From: Crossiella sp. S99.2
GTDB taxonomy: Bacteria; Actinomycetota; Actinomycetes; Mycobacteriales; Pseudonocardiaceae
Assembly: GCF_023094165.1 (NCBI RefSeq)
Contig: NZ_JALMDK010000003.1
Coordinates: 310,001 to 374,000, forward strand
DNA: 64,000 nt
Direction: 5' to 3'
Part shown: piece by piece, positions 61,631 through 64,000 of the stretch
Layout of the letters: each line of letters starts with the position of its first letter
How positions within the stretch are numbered: position 1 is the first letter of the stretch
Position numbers and translations under genes: made by a program
Notes under the pieces: generated by a model
Databases searched by the model: none
Told to the model about the DNA's origin: nothing
The model's input: the letters and a program-made list of their open reading frames with translations, nothing else

Positions 61631-62830
61631 TCACCTGGTGGTGGCGAGGGTGACCCCCCGGAACACCCGCACCGGGAACACCACCACCAGCAACCCGACC
61701 CCTGCCGCACCCAACCAGAACGGCGCGGCCAACCCAAAATACCGGGCCAGCACCCCACCCAGCGCGGACCCCGCCAGCATCGCCGCCCCGGACAGCCACC
61801 GATAACTGCTGTGCACCCGTCCCAGCAGCTCAGCGGGCACCAACGACTGCCGCAACGCCGCCCCCACCGTCGAGGACACCACCAGATAACCCCCGAAAAC
61901 CACCAGCGCCGCCGCCACCACGAGCACCTCCCGGCTCACCGCCAGCACCAGGTGCGCCACCGCCTCCAGCCCGAACCCCGCCCGCAGGAACACCGGCACG
62001 CCAAGCCACCCGATCAGGCGATCCGCCAGCAACCCACCCAGCAACCCACCCACCGCCACGGCCACCAGCAACAGGCTGAACCCGACCTCCCCGAGCCCCA
62101 GCCGCTCCCGCGCGATCAGCACCAGCACCGCCGCCATCGCCCCCAGCGCCACATTCGACACCGCGATCACCGCCGTCAACATCCGCAACACCCGGTGCCG
62201 CACCAACCACCGCACCCCACCGACCAGCTCAGCCCACAGCGACCCCCGCGGCCCACCCCGCCCCGCCACCCCCGCCGGCAACCGCACACACAACGCCGCC
62301 ACCAGCAACAACACCCCGGCATCCACCAGGAACGGCACCCACACCGCCACCGCGAACAACACCGCGCCCACCGGCTTGGCCAGCAGATCCCGCCCCACCA
62401 CCGCCGACCCCAGCAACCGCCCGTGCGCCCGCGCCAACCCCGCGGGCGCCACCAGCGCGGGCACCAGCGTGCTCGCCGCGTTCTCGAACACCACCCCCGC
62501 ACACCCGACCACGAAGAACACCAGGTACAGCAACCACAACGACGCCTGCCCGGCCAGCAACACCAACCCCAGCACCGCCAGCACCACCGACCGCACCAGC
62601 GCCGCCACCACCAGCACCCGCCGCCGGCCCACCCGATCCACCAGCACCCCACCCGGCAACCCGAACACCAGCCCCGCCGACTGCTGCGCCACCGCCAGCC
62701 CGGCCACCTGCACCGGATCCCTGGTCAACGCCGCCGCCAGCAACGGCCCGGCCACCATCGTCACCCCATCGCCGACCGCCGAGACCGTGCCCACCACCCA
62801 CAACCTGGCAAAACCCGCACCCAGCCCCAT
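61631..62830 (-). CDS. MFS transporter (MFS_3/EntS-like exporter)
   Basis: The 399-residue protein has about twelve membrane helices and an EntS-like start (FARLWVVGTVSAVGDGVTMVAGPLLAAALTRDPVQVAGLAVAQQSAGLVFGLPGGVLVDRVGRRR). The ENAASTLVPALV and GRDLLAKPVGAVLFA stretches in the central part are also typical of this group. Export of a siderophore, antibiotic or similar is likely. ATG 62830 lacks a ribosome-binding site; TTG 62869 in frame adds 13 residues. Its stop is 41 nt upstream of the ArsR start on the same strand, in the A/T-rich promoter. Confidence 0.88.
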   Translation of the reverse strand: MGLGAGFARLWVVGTVSAVGDGVTMVAGPLLAAALTRDPVQVAGLAVAQQSAGLVFGLPGGVLVDRVGRRRVLVVAALVRSVVLAVLGLVLLAGQASLWLLYLVFFVVGCAGVVFENAASTLVPALVAPAGLARAHGRLLGSAVVGRDLLAKPVGAVLFAVAVWVPFLVDAGVLLLVAALCVRLPAGVAGRGGPRGSLWAELVGGVRWLVRHRVLRMLTAVIAVSNVALGAMAAVLVLIARERLGLGEVGFSLLLVAVAVGGLLGGLLADRLIGWLGVPVFLRAGFGLEAVAHLVLAVSREVLVVAAALVVFGGYLVVSSTVGAALRQSLVPAELLGRVHSSYRWLSGAAMLAGSALGGVLARYFGLAAPFWLGAAGVGLLVVVFPVRVFRGVTLATTR

Positions 62831-62893
62831 GATCACTGGACGTGCCGGCACCAGCACAGGTTGCGCCAAGCCGCCACGGGGGAGTCCCGCACC

Positions 62894-63673
62894 TCACCTA
62901 CCAGTGAATGTGGCCTTCCCCGGACCCTCACTCAGGAACGACCGCACCCCAGCCCGCAGATCCTCGGTGTCGAACAACGCCGCCGCGATCCCGGTGACCT
63001 CCCGGTTCGCCTCCGCCACCCCACCACGCTCGAAATGCGCCAGCACCCGCTTGGTCGCCGCATGCGCCCGGGTCGGCCCACCCGCCAACCGCGTCGCCAG
63101 CGCCACCGCCGCCTCCGCGAACCCCTCCGCCGGCAGCACTCGGTTCACCACACCCCACTCCCGCAACGTCTCCGCCGGATACCGGTCCCCGGTGAACACG
63201 AACTCCTTCGCCCGCGCCACCCCGGCCCGCGCCGCCAGCCGCTGCGTGCCACCCATCGTCGGAGTCAACCCGATCACGTTCTCCACCAGGCCAAAACTCG
63301 CCCGCTCACTGGCCACCAGCAGGTCACAGGCCAGCGCCACCTCGAAGGTCCACGTCAGGCACAACCCGTGCGCGGCGAACACCGTCGGGAACGGCAACGC
63401 CGCGATCCGCTCCGGCAGCTCCAGCATCCGGTCGAACAACACCTTCGCCTGCCCCGCATCGGCCTGCTCGGCGAACAGCGACACATCCACCCCGCCACTG
63501 ACCACCTTGCCCGCCGCCCGCAGCAACGCCGCCCGCGGCGGATCCACCGCCAACGCGTCCACGGCCGAGAGCAACTCCTCCTGCAGCTGCGCGGTGTAGA
63601 GGTTCAACGGCGGCGCGTCGATGGTCAGCACAGCCAACCCGGACGGCTCCCGGTCAAGACGAAGCAACTGCAC
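62894..63673 (-). CDS. Enoyl-CoA hydratase/isomerase family protein
   Basis: The protein has 259 residues with a crotonase-type core: GLAVLTIDAPPLNLYT, RAAGKVVSGGVDVSLFAEQ and TVFAAHGLCLTWTFEVALACDLLVASERASFGLVENVIGLTPTMGGTQRLAARAG. The first oxyanion loop lacks the usual FCAGxD, reading VVSGGVDV, and the second has GLCLTW in place of G.A.GGG. The catalytic Glu pair is not obvious (ENVIG occupies the P-E-V site). It may therefore be a divergent isomerase or an inactive paralogue. No tight linkage to the MFS gene (63 nt gap). Confidence 0.85.
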   Translation of the reverse strand: MQLLRLDREPSGLAVLTIDAPPLNLYTAQLQEELLSAVDALAVDPPRAALLRAAGKVVSGGVDVSLFAEQADAGQAKVLFDRMLELPERIAALPFPTVFAAHGLCLTWTFEVALACDLLVASERASFGLVENVIGLTPTMGGTQRLAARAGVARAKEFVFTGDRYPAETLREWGVVNRVLPAEGFAEAAVALATRLAGGPTRAHAATKRVLAHFERGGVAEANREVTGIAAALFDTEDLRAGVRSFLSEGPGKATFTGR

Positions 63674-63733
63674 GTGTGACTCCCGTCAACTGTTGGGGCA
63701 GGGCATCGGAATCGGGCTCAACCCAAGACAGTC

Positions 63734-64000
63734 TCACCGTGGGGGACCGGCGGCCACCACCGCCCGCAACTCCGCCACCGAACGCCGCCACCCATCCCAC
63801 AACAACCAGCTCACCCCGGCCTCGGCGTACTCCGCCACCAACCCCGCCGACGGCTGCACCCCGCTGCCCCACAACGCCAGATCCGCCTCCGCCCGGCCAC
63901 CCGAGGCGACAAAGTCCGCCTTGATCCGCCCCGCCTGCTCCGGCGTCGGCAACACGAACCCCTCCTCATCCCGGATGATCGGGAACAACCCGTCCACCCG
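63734..64000 (-). CDS. LLM-class (luciferase-like) oxidoreductase, C-terminal fragment
   Basis: The last 88 residues of a gene entering from the right: RVDGLFPIIRDEEGFVLPTPEQ, then ALWGSGVQPSAGLVAEYAEAGVSWLLWDGWRRS and VVAAGPPR before the stop at 63734. The end pattern (EYAEAGVSWLL, then a helix) is that of F420- or FMN-dependent luciferase-like monooxygenases. The gene is cut by the window edge, so the cofactor site cannot be checked. Confidence 0.6.
   Translation of the reverse strand, partial: RVDGLFPIIRDEEGFVLPTPEQAGRIKADFVASGGRAEADLALWGSGVQPSAGLVAEYAEAGVSWLLWDGWRRSVAELRAVVAAGPPR

Noticed and set aside
61625..63679. His/Gln/Pro-rich plus-strand frame of 684 codons
   Set aside because: It lies antisense to an MFS gene and a crotonase gene with clear signatures; the composition is typical of antisense reading of Val/Leu/Gly codons.

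Overview
The window is high-GC actinobacterial chromosome. Four things suggest this: a mycothiol-ligase gene (mshC), F420-type deazaflavin-dependent reductases, a SARP/AfsR-type regulator and a PAC2-family protein; very strong G/C bias in third codon positions; many GTG starts; and many genes whose start codon sits 6-7 nt behind a TANNNT box with no Shine-Dalgarno sequence (leaderless transcripts). A member of the Pseudonocardiales is a reasonable guess, but the sequence alone does not fix the genus. I see no tRNA, rRNA, CRISPR array, insertion sequence or prophage. The region reads as ordinary chromosome rich in small regulator-plus-enzyme modules.

Layout. 1-7 kb: the 5' end of an ABC-F ATPase (minus strand), a patatin-like lipase, an MFS transporter, a long intergenic hairpin, mshC, and a 972-residue SARP/NB-ARC/TPR regulator. 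7-10.7 kb: a Fes-like esterase, an alpha/beta hydrolase, a SUFU-domain protein and a PrmC-related methyltransferase preceded by a possible AUU-start leader ORF. 10.7-17.5 kb: secreted PhoD phosphatase with a small secreted partner, a membrane-anchored hydrolase, an HTH regulator, an operon of deazaflavin reductase, MarR-like regulator and GNAT, and an XRE/DUF5753 regulator. 17.5-24.3 kb: ECF sigma factor with a CU044_5270-type membrane protein, methyltransferase, TetR, SDR, an MFS exporter apparently starting at CTG, PAC2 and a HAD phosphatase.

24.7-38.1 kb: a frameshifted double-GNAT gene, a large unknown protein, a VOC/ECF-sigma pair, an orphan histidine kinase, a ubiquitin-like (beta-grasp) protein with a Gly-Gly end coupled to a DUF4132 protein, a BamE-like membrane-anchored protein, and an ABC-ATPase/permease/histidine-kinase/response-regulator locus whose kinase carries a second BamE-like domain, followed by a SigX5-type sigma factor. 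38.2-46.6 kb: sucrase/ferredoxin-like protein, crotonase-P450 operon, PPOX-fold protein, a TetR cut down to its DNA-binding domain, SDR, a short deazaflavin-type protein, and a PHP-UvrD helicase fusion ending in a probable sliding-clamp-binding motif.

46.6-64 kb: a divergent membrane-protein/lipoprotein pair that shares an inverted copy of its translation start region, an esterase, VOC proteins, an FAD monooxygenase and TetR pair with three tandem operators, an HhH-GPD protein, an epoxide hydrolase, a 983-residue secreted LGFP-repeat protein, a MocR/PaiB/ferredoxin-reductase cluster, GNAT, small unknown proteins, an ArsR/SRPBCC pair, an MFS exporter, a crotonase and the 3' end of a luciferase-like oxidoreductase.

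Gene packing is tight. Head-to-tail neighbours often overlap by ATGA/GTGA (two cases look like CTGA), and four convergent pairs have interlocked stop codons (CTAA/CTAG/TTAG). The candidates most worth following as poorly described systems are the Gly-Gly beta-grasp protein with DUF4132 (29.9-32.6 kb) and the BamE-domain histidine kinase locus (32.7-37.0 kb).
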